Part shown: piece by piece, positions 11,201-18,520 of the stretch
How positions within the stretch are numbered: the stretch's first letter is position 1
Layout: each line of letters begins with the position of its first letter
Origin: Amoebophrya sp. AT5.2
Taxonomy: Eukaryota > Sar > Dinophyceae > Syndiniales > Amoebophryaceae
Reading direction: 5' to 3'
Length of the DNA stretch: 23,716 bases
NCBI GenBank assembly: GCA_005223375.1
Contig: RXOD01004344.1
Coordinates: forward strand, 1-23,716
The notes under the pieces: model-generated
Databases searched by the model: none
The model's input: the letters and a program-made list of their open reading frames with translations, nothing else
Told to the model about the DNA's origin: nothing
Position numbers and translations under genes: made by a program

Positions 11201-14200
11201 CGTCGATCCGGAATTTCGTGCTGCAAGACTCGCACCCCATCTCGCAATCGCTGAAAAAGCACGTCGGCGGCGGTGAATCCGGACACGCCGACATGTGCGC
11301 GGCACTCTCCACGTCCACGACCACTACGACCCAAGATCCGGTGACGAGTCACGGCGTTTGGTACCCGCCGGAGCTGCTGCAACGCGCGCAGAGAAACGGG
11401 TACTACGCGGGGCCGCCCGGCTGCCGGGCGTGCCGGGACAACGAGGAGTTTGCGAGTTACTTGGACGAGGTGCTCACCCTCTGTCCGGACCAAGCGGCGG
11501 CGCGCCGGAATCCGGCGGGGGCTCCTGGTGGTCCGGAACCGCCGAAGGGCGGCGAGCTGTGCAGTTGCATCCTGGATCGCGGCGGCTGCGACCAGGTTAT
11601 CCACGAAAGCCTCCTCTCGAAGCGAATGAATGCGAAGCCGGTGAAACTGGGGGAAACGGTCTGCCCGTTCCACTGTGCGCACTACGGCGGAAGACAGACG
11701 TGCCATTCGAAGCTGCAAGCGGCGAGTATTTCGAGCAACGCTCCGCCGCAGGAGCAGAGTAGCACGATGTTGAGCAGCAGTAGCACGTCCACGTATCCGC
11801 CAGGCTATAACCCGAGCAGCAGTACCTATCCGCCAGGCTACAACTTTACTGGTAGTACTAGTAGCTCAATGCCGCCTGACGGGATGACTAGTAGTACCAC
11901 GTTTGCGCCGCCGAGACTCCTAAGTATTAGTGGCACGCTCGGTGGACGTGGAAACAATCTTGAGCCTGGTGGTGACACGAAGGAAAAGGATCCGATACGC
12001 CGACCAGACACCAGGCGAAGCGCGTTTTCTCCGCATGGCGAGTATTATTTCGCCGAAGACGTTTTCGCGAACCACGTCCGACTGCAGGCTCGTGATCAAA
12101 AAAGTCTCGCCGCAACAACAACGGATAGATTTTTGACCGCTTCACAGGAAAACGGCGCTGCTCCGCCGGCGCCGCGCAATTACAACATCGACCACGAACT
12201 CAAGAACCAGGCCTTTGCCGACCACCTCCCGCGCATTCTATCGCACGCCGCTTCCCTCGAACGCGCTGCGGTGAGCGCGGTCCGGTCCGCCGTAGAGAGC
12301 CAAACGAGCCAGCACCGCACGCCCGTTCCGGCCGCCTATCTCACTCCGGAACAGCTGTTCAAGCGCGCAGCGAGTGCGAGCGGCTCCTCTGGAGGATTCT
12401 ACGACGCCACCTTGAAAGACATCACGCTGCAGCCAAATTCAGCGAGCATGCACTACGTCCACGAATACGTCGTGGAAGGCTGCCCACCGATCGAAGTGGA
12501 GGCAGCGAGACACAACCTTCTGAGTGCAGTTGACGCAGCCTCCTCCGCCAACGAATACGGAGGTTCATCCGCAGCTGCATCGAGCCCTACTCGTCCAGTC
12601 AGGACATCAAGAAGAAGGTTGAACCACGAGCAAGAGGAGCCGTTGAGTCCGCAGATGCTCGCTGTGCTTTACGCGGCAGACAAGCTTCCGGTGCCGGAAC
12701 CGACGATGGCGTCGAGCACGACGGCACTGCCGCCGCTTGCGTACACGCTGGACGTGCGCAACAGCGCCTTGACTAGCTGTCTGCGCCGCACCGCGCACCA
12801 CCTGAACGTCTTGGTGGACACGAGGTGCAGCGCCGTTTGTTTACGGAGCGAGGCTGGTGGGAGCAGCAGTAGCACCTCCTCTGCCTCTACCTCCTCCAGC
12901 ACCAACAGCGGCAGCAGTGCATCCGCGAACTACCGTCGCGCTCAAGATGAAACCCGGTCATCTTCATCAGCTGCCTCTAGTACCGGTGCGAGTCAAAATC
13001 AATTTGTCTGCAGTGCAGAAACGCGGTCCATCGTGCTGCAAGGGCCCGGTTGCCCAAGTTTGGAGTGCAGCGACCTGCGCGCCCAAACGGTGCCGGGTGG
13101 CGAGTTGGAATCGCTGCAGGTTCTGTACATGTGGGAGCCACCTCCAGCTGCAGGGACTTCATCCGTCGGTACGTCTGAGCGAGATGGAAATGAAGAGAAT
13201 ACTAATTCAGCGGTCCCGGTCGTTGGTGTCTCAGACCCGGCACAAATTACGTACACGGATTACACCAGCAGCGACCCGTTAGCGAGCACCGCGAGCCCGG
13301 TGCCGATTCAGCTGCCTGCTCTTTCCGTACAAGTGAACCCGCCACTCTCCGGGGGTCTGCGGCTGCCGTCCGGACCGATAACCAAGGCAGCTGTTCTCGG
13401 CTGCAACGTGCCGCACTTCGGCCCCGCGAACACGGTCATGCAGTTGTTCTGCGTCAACGGTGCCTGGGAGGGGTCCGGACTGAACGGTACCCCATGCTTC
13501 CCCGGGAAGGCGTGCAGCTTTTCTCCGGACGCCGCAAACTCGATCGAGTCCGCGACGTGCCCCGCACCCCCCGCACAAGTTTTTACTGGCGAGCAGTGCA
13601 GCGTGCGCTGCAAGAGTACGGACGCGAGTGGCGCGGCAACGAAGCTCCACATGAAAACGTCGCCGATCGAAGAGTCGTTCGTACTACCCAGAGACGCGCA
13701 GGACTACCTGTCCATCGAGGAACGCAACGCGGCGCTGGCCGAGTCGCACGCAGCAGCGAGGACGGGGGCCACTACATCTACACCAGCAGCGGAGGTCAGT
13801 ATGGACGAGCCGGAGGAGTTGCCAGTGACGGACGCGCCGACATCCTCTTTTGTGTCGAATTACGGAACGACGCTGGCGACGGACCACACGGAGGTTATGT
13901 CGGTCGAACGCGTATGCGTGGACGGCGAACTGATTTCCGTGTTCGAACTTGAATACCTCCGTCGCTCGCGGGGTTTGCTCCTCGCCGCTGGATCTGCGGC
14001 CGCCACGCAGCTGCAGCAACAGGAACTGCAGCAGCAGCAGCTGCAAGCTGTCCTCGCCGCGATAACGGCCGGCGACACTTCGCTACCCCCCACTGCGGCA
14101 ACGGTAACGCAGATCCAGCCCAACCTGTTCCCGACTTGTCTCGGCAGCGCCGAGGCCGAGGTGGAGGAAATCAAGGTCGTGAAGTGCCAGGTGGCGTTTG

Positions 14201-17200
14201 ATCTCGGCGACGATTGGTTCGCGCATCTTGGCGGCCTGCCGGCAATCGACGACCCGGCCGACTACGTCGACGACACTGGCGACCCGCTTGACCCGAACGA
14301 GCCGAACAACCAGCCCCTCACGACGACCACGCGCGCGCCGCGGCTGATTCCCGGCGGCGGCGACAAAACGATGCCGCCTCCGCCGGTGGTCACGGCAGAG
14401 ACGGTGGAGGAGCTCCTGCAGGCGCCGCGTACGGTGACGGCGGCAGAAAAGGTGAAGGCAGCCGCCGTCGCGAGCAACATTGACAGCATCGCCTTGGTGC
14501 TGCGTAGCTCCCTGGGGAACGTGGTATCCGCGGACGACACCATGTTTATCAAGTCCTTCACCTTGAACGGGGACATCGTCGTCACAATGGGCTACTACGG
14601 AAGGCGGAGGAGGCGGCTACTAGGACTAGCGTTACCCTTACCGCTAGGACAAGAAGAAGAACCAGGAGCGGCAGAGCGAGAGGGCGAAGGGGCCTCGATC
14701 AAAACGCTAACTCCGCCTGGTCGCAGCCTGTCCACGTCTTCCTCCCTCGAGTTCGACTTCGAGGTCAAGTTGAAGGGCGCCGATGCTGCCGCCAAGGCAA
14801 GTTTGGTGCAGGCGAGTGTGACCAACGCCGGCACAAACAGTACCAACACCACTGCTGGGGGCAATGCGGCGGGCAGTTTCGGTGCCGCGTTCACGCAGAG
14901 CTTCTCGACGGTGTTTTCCGTGCCCGCATCCGCGATCACGTCTTCGGTGTCGACTGCTGCCGAAGCCGTAACGCTGCTCGCGGAGAAAAACCGGTGGGTG
15001 TACGATCCTTGGGCCACGTGCACGAACGTTTGTGGCGCGGGTACGCAAACGCGCACGTTTTACTGCCACGTGGGTCCGCAGGCCTTCGACTCCGAATGCC
15101 CGGCGGGAGTCACACACGTGACGGTGAGGGACTGCGAGGAGTGGGCGGGCTGCCCGTTCGAGATTTTGTGCCCAGTGGGCCAGCAGTACGGCTGCGGGTG
15201 GCAGACGGCGATGGTAGGATGAAGTAGTGTGCTTCAATTGCTTTTTATCTATCTTCACTTGGCGTTCAGACCAAAAGAAACTCTGTCTCTACTTCCTTCC
15301 GTCTGGGCGTGAGCCGCACCCGCACCAGTACGGACAGTTTGTTAGTTTGTTTAGCCACTCAAGGAGATCCCTCCGTTACCCTTGCTTACCGTTAGTTACC
15401 GTTTGTCGTCGACAAAAGCAATTGATCTCCTTTGGGCGGAGGAGGACACTTCAGCTTCTGTATATCGCTTATACAAACCCAGGTTCTGGGTATCACTGGT
15501 TTTCTCACGTTGGGGTTCTTGGCGTATTTGGTCCGTGGGTGCCGGCGGCCGGGAGGCGGCCGCAACTACGTCAACCTGGAGGAAGGCAAGAAAGCGACGA
15601 ATGTCACTTGGAAGCGAACGGTTGACAAAGAGTCTGGCAAGGCGAAGATCGTCTGGGACTTGGGCGCCGGGTTCCAGCCAGGATCGCTTACCCAGGGCGA
15701 AACATTCGACTTCGCCGACGACATGGTAACGAAGAAGCCATCGTCCGACGTCGCCGTTTTCGATGGAGAGCTGACAAGTGACGAGAAGCATCGTAAGTTT
15801 AAGTTGATCGTGATGAAACAAATACGTTTGGTTTGCGCATCCGCATGCTGTGTATTGCTGGCATGTATGTAAAACCGCCATGAAGCGGCTCTTGCCATCA
15901 TCAACTCTGTCTTGAAATAAGTAAGTAAAAGTAAGAAAGTATTCCCGTGGTGTGTACTCCTTGTGACGCTACTCAGCATTCTTTATACTCGTCTCAGGTG
16001 CAAACGAGGACGCTCTCACTGCGGACAATTTGCTCCTGACCGTCGCGGCGGATTGCGAGCTGACTCGCAGTGAAAGCAAGGGCAAAACAACCGAAAAAGA
16101 CCACGACTCGACAGTAGCGCTGGTTCATCTTCGGACAAGAGGAAAAACTACCGAAGAAGATTTCGCCACTACAGACTCCAACTCCGAAAAAATTGAGCTC
16201 GGCGATCCGGCGGAGCGATCCACGTTCGCGGATGCGTTACTCGCGCGGAACGCGAAAGATGACGGCAGCGATAATCCTCTTAGCGCCGTTCCGTACTGCT
16301 TTCGAGTGCACGCGCGCGTGGACTATTGGTCCGCCTCCAACAACGCCTACGTGCCCGCCACGATCGAGAGCTATGACGCTGTCACGCACACCGTGACGCT
16401 ACTGATGCGCGGGGGCAACCGGCGGCAGTACGTGAGCTTTGCGCAACTCGGTGTCCCGCTGCAGCCTGGCGAGTTGGCGGAGTTCTGCCCACCATTGGAA
16501 AATAATCTCGCCTCCCCGGGGGCTCGCGATAGCAGCGATGCTGACGAGCACGGAGATGACGAAGAGAGAAAGAGCAACAGCAGAAGTTGGTTTGGCCCCT
16601 GCAAAGTCGTGCAGCGGTTACGGCAGCAGCGCGGCTATTTACTTGAAGACCACGCAAACACCGGACGGCGCTTCGTGATCTCGGAAACGGAAAACGTGCG
16701 TCGGTATCTGAAAGTGGAGGACCCGGTGGTCGTCTTTCGCCGGGGGGGCGGGAGCAAACGCGAGGCGAGTTCTGCTTCACGTTTTGGAATCTGGGAAAAA
16801 GCAGTCGTAGTCGAGGTGGGCGACTGCGAGCCGCCAGAGCTTGTGAAATCCGCGATTCCGGTTGGAGATCTCCGTATAATGAGCAGACTTTCGGTCTCGC
16901 GTTCGCCCTCTGTGTCGCCGAGGAAAAACCGCGCCCTCGCAGAAGGTGGGGTCACCAAAGCGACAGACTCGAGACCGATTACGCCGCGAAGTAAGCTCGA
17001 GCGATCGATGTCCATGTCGCCAGGGTCGGCCGCGAAGAGAACTCGCCTGACGAGTGTCCGGAGCGCAACCGCGAACGAGGTGAGCGGAAATCATGAACGG
17101 GAGGGAGGAATGGATGTTCCGGGCGGAGAAGATCCCGGCGATGATCATGAGGCGGGGGTCGGGGTGGGCAAGGCGAGCCGATACCTACTGGTGCGACTTC

Positions 17201-17334
17201 TGGAGGGAGCTACGGGCGGGGCCACGGTGTGGACAGCACGGGGGGACGTCGTTCTGCCGGCGGCCCTCATGGACGCAGATCCACAAAAGGAACTGGAAAT
17301 CGTGGTTTCGAAGTCCGGAATTATCGCGGTCTAG
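27..17334 (+). CDS. Giant single-pass multidomain surface receptor/adhesin, six visible exons, 5' partial
   Basis: Join 27-8244, 8654-9212, 9717-10556, 10700-15213, 15483-15792, 15998-17334. Every junction is GT-AG and the phases match (0, 1, 1, 0, 1), giving about 5258 residues before TAG at 17332-17334. Seen: a Cys-rich ectodomain of roughly 4700 residues built of recognisable extracellular modules, then one hydrophobic helix, then a basic, Ser-rich tail, so a type I topology is inferred. Many N-x-S/T sites fit a secreted ectodomain. The start lies left of the window: the frame is open only from 19 (stop at 16-18), similarity to the downstream Cys repeats begins near 31, and the AG at 25-26 is the likely acceptor. 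No signal peptide can be seen because the N-terminus is missing. Function is not known; cell-surface adhesion or ligand recognition is inferred from domains. It could be annotated elsewhere as two or more genes, but the phase-compatible introns and the trefoil split across two introns argue for one. Confidence 0.8.
31..672 (+). repeat. Three tandem Cys/Gly-rich protein repeats
   Basis: Three consecutive units of about 65-75 residues. Each has a C-x-x-G start, a [AV][VIL]GG[GS]C[ED] core, a C-G-G segment and a closing aromatic/hydrophobic-x-C. Cores are at about 85-110 (VVGGSCE), 280-310 (VLGGGCE) and 528-553 (AIGGGCD). I do not recognise the family. Divergence between units is high at the DNA level, so the duplication is old. 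Confidence 0.75.
1981..3411 (+). repeat. Tandem duplication of an unrecognised domain of about 235 residues
   Basis: Copy 1 spans about 1981-2685 and copy 2 about 2722-3411. Shared landmarks in the same order: E-[LV]-N-G near the start; C-x-A-x-[WF] ; YY-[ST]-C-G; a Ser/Thr/Pro spacer; [FL]-V-H-[LG]-P-D; G-A-[TD]-x-x-E; DG-x-x-[ST]-Y-S-L-[IV]-L-D; C-x-P-N; I-R-A-x-YNG-x-E-x-W-E; M-x-GD-x-x-RITK; and a closing W-[IL]-P-[HF]-E-S. The conserved spacing suggests a folded beta-rich domain, perhaps lectin- or jelly-roll-like, but this is inference. It sits between two PAN/EGF cassettes. Confidence 0.75.
4186..5230 (+). other. Tandem EGF_CA array
   Basis: About seven consecutive calcium-binding EGF-like domains. 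Openings are I-D-E-C, I-D-D-C or I-N-E-C (for example near 4189, 4420, 4561, 4774, 4951 and 5131); each closes with a C-x-C-G-x-G-[FYW]-type pair. The [DN]-x-[DN]-E/Q-C start plus an N/D-x-x-x-x-[FY]-x-C core is the known EGF_CA signature, so Ca2+-stiffened rod structure is likely. One unit (about 4561-4700) closes with C-S-H-C-P-H-G rather than C-x-C-G. Confidence 0.85.
5499..5965 (+). other. C-type lectin domain
   Basis: A C-type lectin-like fold is shown by the aromatic start (WHCEP), the Y-S-Y-D-S-A-K-x-x-C helix, W-I-G-L at about 5739, an E-P-N triplet at about 5859, E-N-C at about 5880, and G-N-W-M-D-L-G-C followed by F-I-C. EPN is the mannose-type Ca2+/sugar-specificity motif of the family, and the WND motif appears as WMD, so one Ca2+ ligand may be changed. 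Mannose/glucose-type carbohydrate binding is therefore plausible but not certain. Confidence 0.85.
8245..8653 (+). other. Intron 1 of receptor gene (409 nt, phase 0)
   Basis: Donor GTACTG after GACGGC; acceptor TTTGACAG before CATATG. All continuation of the upstream frame stops at 8269-8271. Splicing joins GDG to HMAYG and restores a trefoil strand ending D-W-E-K-F. The intron contains a 12-bp tandem repeat (CGATGAAGATGA) at about 8541-8563 and otherwise nothing recognisable. Confidence 0.75.
8654..9212 (+). CDS. Receptor exon 2: fascin-like beta-trefoil repeats
   Basis: About 186 codons in phase 0 at the start and phase 1 at the end. The repeated strand-end pattern W-E-x-[FW] (DWEKF, DWERF), together with C-[IF]-R-S-[IV]-A-H-[KN]-x-Y openings, is typical of fascin-type/actin-crosslinking-like beta-trefoil repeats, here in an extracellular setting and with paired Cys. 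It continues the trefoil begun at 7855 and is completed in the next exon by DWEAW. Carbohydrate or protein binding is the usual job of extracellular trefoils; no specific ligand can be read. An ATG at 8657 is internal. Confidence 0.8.
9213..9716 (+). other. Intron 2 of receptor gene (504 nt, phase 1), introner-like with terminal inverted repeats
   Basis: Donor GTACTT (in-frame TAA at 9218-9220 if unspliced), acceptor CTTACCAG. G plus CT across the junction gives Ala and opens a frame that soon reads DWEAWEIVD, closing the trefoil. The two ends are imperfect inverted repeats: CTGGTACTTAAGTGGCCAA at 9210-9228 and, on the reverse strand from 9716, CTGGTAAGCGTAAGTGCCCA. Inside are a 14-bp palindrome (TATAAGTACTTATA, 9677-9690), a GC-rich palindrome (9653-9666) and an inverted pair TGTCGTCAC / GTGATACGACGACA (about 9400-9452). 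It encodes no credible protein. Confidence 0.7.
9717..10556 (+). CDS. Receptor exon 3: end of trefoil plus Cys-rich, probably helical region
   Basis: Begins mid-codon (CT). A short Pro-rich stretch leads into S-D-W-E-A-W-E-I-V-D, the last trefoil strand, then a Thr-rich spacer and a region with spaced Cys (S-S-C-C, E-C-C, D-S-C-P, V-C-G, Y-C-A-N-C, L-C-Q, Y-C-R, G-C-M). Ala-rich amphipathic segments suggest a disulfide-bonded helical domain; I do not recognise a family. The ATG at 9932 is internal, because the frame stays open upstream to the acceptor. Donor at 10557 (GGTATTG) gives phase 1. Confidence 0.75.
10557..10699 (+). other. Intron 3 of receptor gene (143 nt, phase 1)
   Basis: Donor GTATTG, acceptor CTGAG. 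G plus GT gives Gly and continues the Cys/Ala-rich helical region without a break. Reading on would stop at TAG 10571-10573. The intron is AT-richer than its flanks and contains the short inverted repeat AAATTCA / TGAATTT (10591-10607). Confidence 0.75.
10700..15213 (+). CDS. Receptor exon 4: Cys-rich region, Ser/Thr linkers, sushi-like, SEA-like and TSP1 domains
   Basis: About 1504 codons. Order: continuation of the Cys/Ala-rich helical region (to about 11300); Cys cluster with L-C-S-C and C-P-F-H-C (about 11440-11720); low-complexity Ser/Thr/Pro linker with a two-fold STYPPGYN repeat (11750-11930); long variable region with Ser-rich stretches; sushi/CCP-like module (about 13330-13620, L-G-C-N-V, F-C-V-N-G-A-W); Gln/Leu-rich helix (about 14009-14060); SEA-like module (about 14400-14950) with a YYGRRRRRLLG basic patch and L-E-F-D-F-E-V strand; TSP1 repeat (about 14990-15150) with W-x-x-W-x-x-C, C-G-x-G-x-Q-x-R and paired Cys. 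TSP1 next to a membrane helix is a common arrangement in alveolate adhesins. The frame ends TGA 15220-15222 if not spliced at 15214. Confidence 0.8.
11794..11841 (+). repeat. 33-bp in-frame direct repeat encoding STYPPGYN twice
   Basis: The core TATCCGCCAGGCTA occurs at 11794 and 11827, period 33 nt (11 codons), within a Ser/Thr-rich linker. The near-identical DNA suggests a fairly recent slippage or duplication. Mucin-like spacer is the likely role. Confidence 0.85.
14990..15150 (+). other. Thrombospondin type 1 (TSP1) domain
   Basis: W-V-Y-D-P-W-A-T-C followed by C-G-A-G-T-Q-T-R, then C and a closing V-R-D-C-E-E-W-A-G-C. This is the ordinary TSP1 signature, with Trp residues and Arg able to form the Trp-Arg ladder. 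In alveolates TSP1 modules occur in secreted and surface adhesins. Confidence 0.85.
15214..15482 (+). other. Intron 4 of receptor gene (269 nt, phase 0), just before the TM helix
   Basis: Donor GTAGGA after GCGATG; acceptor ACAAACCCAG. Splicing joins W-Q-T-A-M to V-L-G-I-T-G, the start of the transmembrane helix. The intron has a 9-bp inverted repeat AAGGAGATC (15361-15369) / GATCTCCTT (15424-15432). Confidence 0.75.
15483..15792 (+). CDS. Receptor exon 5: transmembrane helix and juxtamembrane cytosolic region
   Basis: Starts directly with a hydrophobic stretch V-L-G-I-T-G-F-L-T-L-G-F-L-A-Y-L-V (15483-15533), followed by R-G-C-R-R, a positive stop-transfer patch, then a hydrophilic region. 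This fixes the N-out/C-in topology by the positive-inside rule. The exon ends in phase 1 at a perfect GTAAGT donor (15793). Confidence 0.8.
15793..15997 (+). other. Intron 5 of receptor gene (205 nt, phase 1)
   Basis: Donor GTAAGT, acceptor CGTCTCAG; C plus GT gives Arg. AT-rich relative to the exons, with a small CCGC / GCGG hairpin near 15872-15885. Confidence 0.8.
15998..17334 (+). CDS. Receptor exon 6: cytosolic tail with Tudor/SH3-like modules and Ser-Pro motifs
   Basis: About 445 residues plus stop TAG. At about 16306-16440 lies A-R-V-D-Y-W-S-A-S-N-N-A-Y-V-P-A-T-I with T-H-T-V-T-L, resembling the small SH3/Tudor-like barrel common in alveolate proteins (V-x-Y-W-S-x-S-x-x-x-W-x-P-A-x-V). 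A second, weaker module spans about 16588-16830 (W-F-G-P-C-K-V-V, G-I-W-E-K-A-V-V-V-E-V). Then a basic, Ser-rich segment (about 16880-17060) with repeated S-x-S-P, S-V-S-P-R and S-M-S-P sites suitable for proline-directed kinases, then a final small beta-rich stretch. The role may be scaffolding or signalling below the receptor; this is inference. The ATG near 16030 is not needed as a start since the frame is spliced in. Confidence 0.8.
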
Positions 17335-17428
17335 TAAGGCTAATACAGTAGGAAGTACCACGGTCGTGCTCGTGTTGTTCTACTAGCCGAGAGACTGAAA
17401 GTGAAACTCCCTCACAAGAAGACGAGCA

Positions 17429-17434
17429 AATAAA
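17429..17434 (+). promoter_or_regulatory. Possible polyadenylation signal AATAAA
   Basis: Exact AATAAA hexamer about 95 nt beyond the receptor stop codon. In dinoflagellates this hexamer is often not used, so the assignment depends on the organism. Confidence 0.3.
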
Positions 17435-17898
17435 GCATTTTCTAAATCCTAGACGAAAAGTACGACGCATTCCGATGAGTCATCCTAGCGCGACTCCGAT
17501 CAGCACGAGACAACGTTCGCATAAGGACAAGTAGATTCAACAGATTCATCATGATTCCCTGCTTATTTTACATCAAGTGCAGCGAAGGAGGGTAGTACAC
17601 GGACTTCTGTTCTGCCGACAAGAATTGTCCCGGTCTCGAGCCATACCTTCAATCTAGTTCTAGGGCGGGCGAGACTAGAGTAAGTATTTCTGTACAAGAA
17701 AGTGCAATCAGTGCCAGAGCCACCAGACCACTATTTTTCTGAGTTTAGCACCACTGCAGAGTTGTGACGGTGACCTTACAGTAAGTGATGCAGAAGCAGA
17801 ACAAAAAGCCCTTGATACGTAACTAAGTGCGGGTGCCGGATCAGATGAGTGAGGATGCATGCAAACCTTGTCTTTTTTTGAGATGGAAGTGAAATCTG

Positions 17899-18217
17899 AT
17901 GATATCGGTCCCAGCTGAAAAATCAGCCGAAGCCGAACGAACGATATTCCTTCAAAAAGACTTTGGCTGGATACCGTTAGAAATCTTTAAGGGCACGCTC
18001 AAGTGCCAGTCCATGCATGCCCGCGAGGACCACTGGAACTATATGGAAGAACCGCTTTTCCGGAAAAATGCATGGAACAAGAGACGTCGCGTCACGCAGT
18101 GTCTTTGCTTCGGTCTTGCACAGCGTGTGCGCGCAAAAAATGATGAGGGCTGGGAACTGCTTGGCATTAAGCCCAATCATGGGCTTCCGCTTCGTTTACA
18201 CTTCGTATATTCGTTCT
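17899..18217 (+). CDS. Uncertain ORF or 5' exon upstream of the polycystin gene
   Basis: An ATG at 17899 opens a frame of 113 codons to TAA at 18238-18240. A consensus donor GTAAGTGG begins at 18218. An AG at 18346-18347 would join it, in matching phase 1, to the frame of the polycystin ATG at 18353 (via Ser-Arg-Met). Product is unrecognised: charged, with several Trp, no TM segment. It could be an N-terminal exon of the channel, a 5' UTR exon, a small separate gene or chance. Codon use is more AT-rich than the neighbouring exons. Confidence 0.3.
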
Positions 18218-18352
18218 GTAAGTGGACCAATCGATCCTAAGTAAAAGTCGCAAATTGAGATTTTTCTCGGAATGAATTATTCAGCCACGTTCTTGTATTA
18301 TTTTCGTGGAACGATGGATAGGCATCGTCACCGCTGACTCGTCGTAGCAAGG

Positions 18353-18520
18353 ATGGCCGCTATTCGAACTTCGATGTTCGGCACGGACGCCCGAGTTGCC
18401 GCTGGCACTTCGTCGGTTACCGTTCGCGACTCGACACTGGACGAAAACGACATGGGAAAGTCGTACCGAGACTTCGGTGCTGTAGAGGCTCCAGCGCGGA
18501 AGTTGCGTGGCCTGTGCCGA
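18353..18520 (+). CDS. Polycystin exon 1 (cytosolic N-terminus)
   Basis: 56 codons from ATG 18353 (context AAGGATGG) with coding-like composition; low-complexity Ala/Thr/Asp-rich cytosolic sequence with no domain. Donor GTACCT at 18521 in phase 0. The upstream AG directly before the ATG could be a trans-splice acceptor if the organism is a dinoflagellate. Confidence 0.55.

Larger units (their letters stand above)
17335..18352 (+). other. Presumed 3' UTR of the receptor gene and intergenic spacer
   Basis: Lower GC and stop-rich in most frames. An AATAAA lies at 17429-17434, about 95 nt after the stop. Nothing else recognisable apart from one ORF at 17899-18240, described separately. A T-run (CTTTTTTT) at about 17873-17880 precedes that ORF. 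Confidence 0.55.

Noticed and set aside
10735..11718. 327-codon open frame on the minus strand
   Set aside because: Antisense to receptor exon 4; no domain or start context.
17330..18353. Receptor and polycystin as one fused gene
   Set aside because: The receptor ends in a clean stop, followed by a stop-rich kilobase with an AATAAA, and no good phase-matched donor is seen before the stop. Not fully excluded without cDNA.
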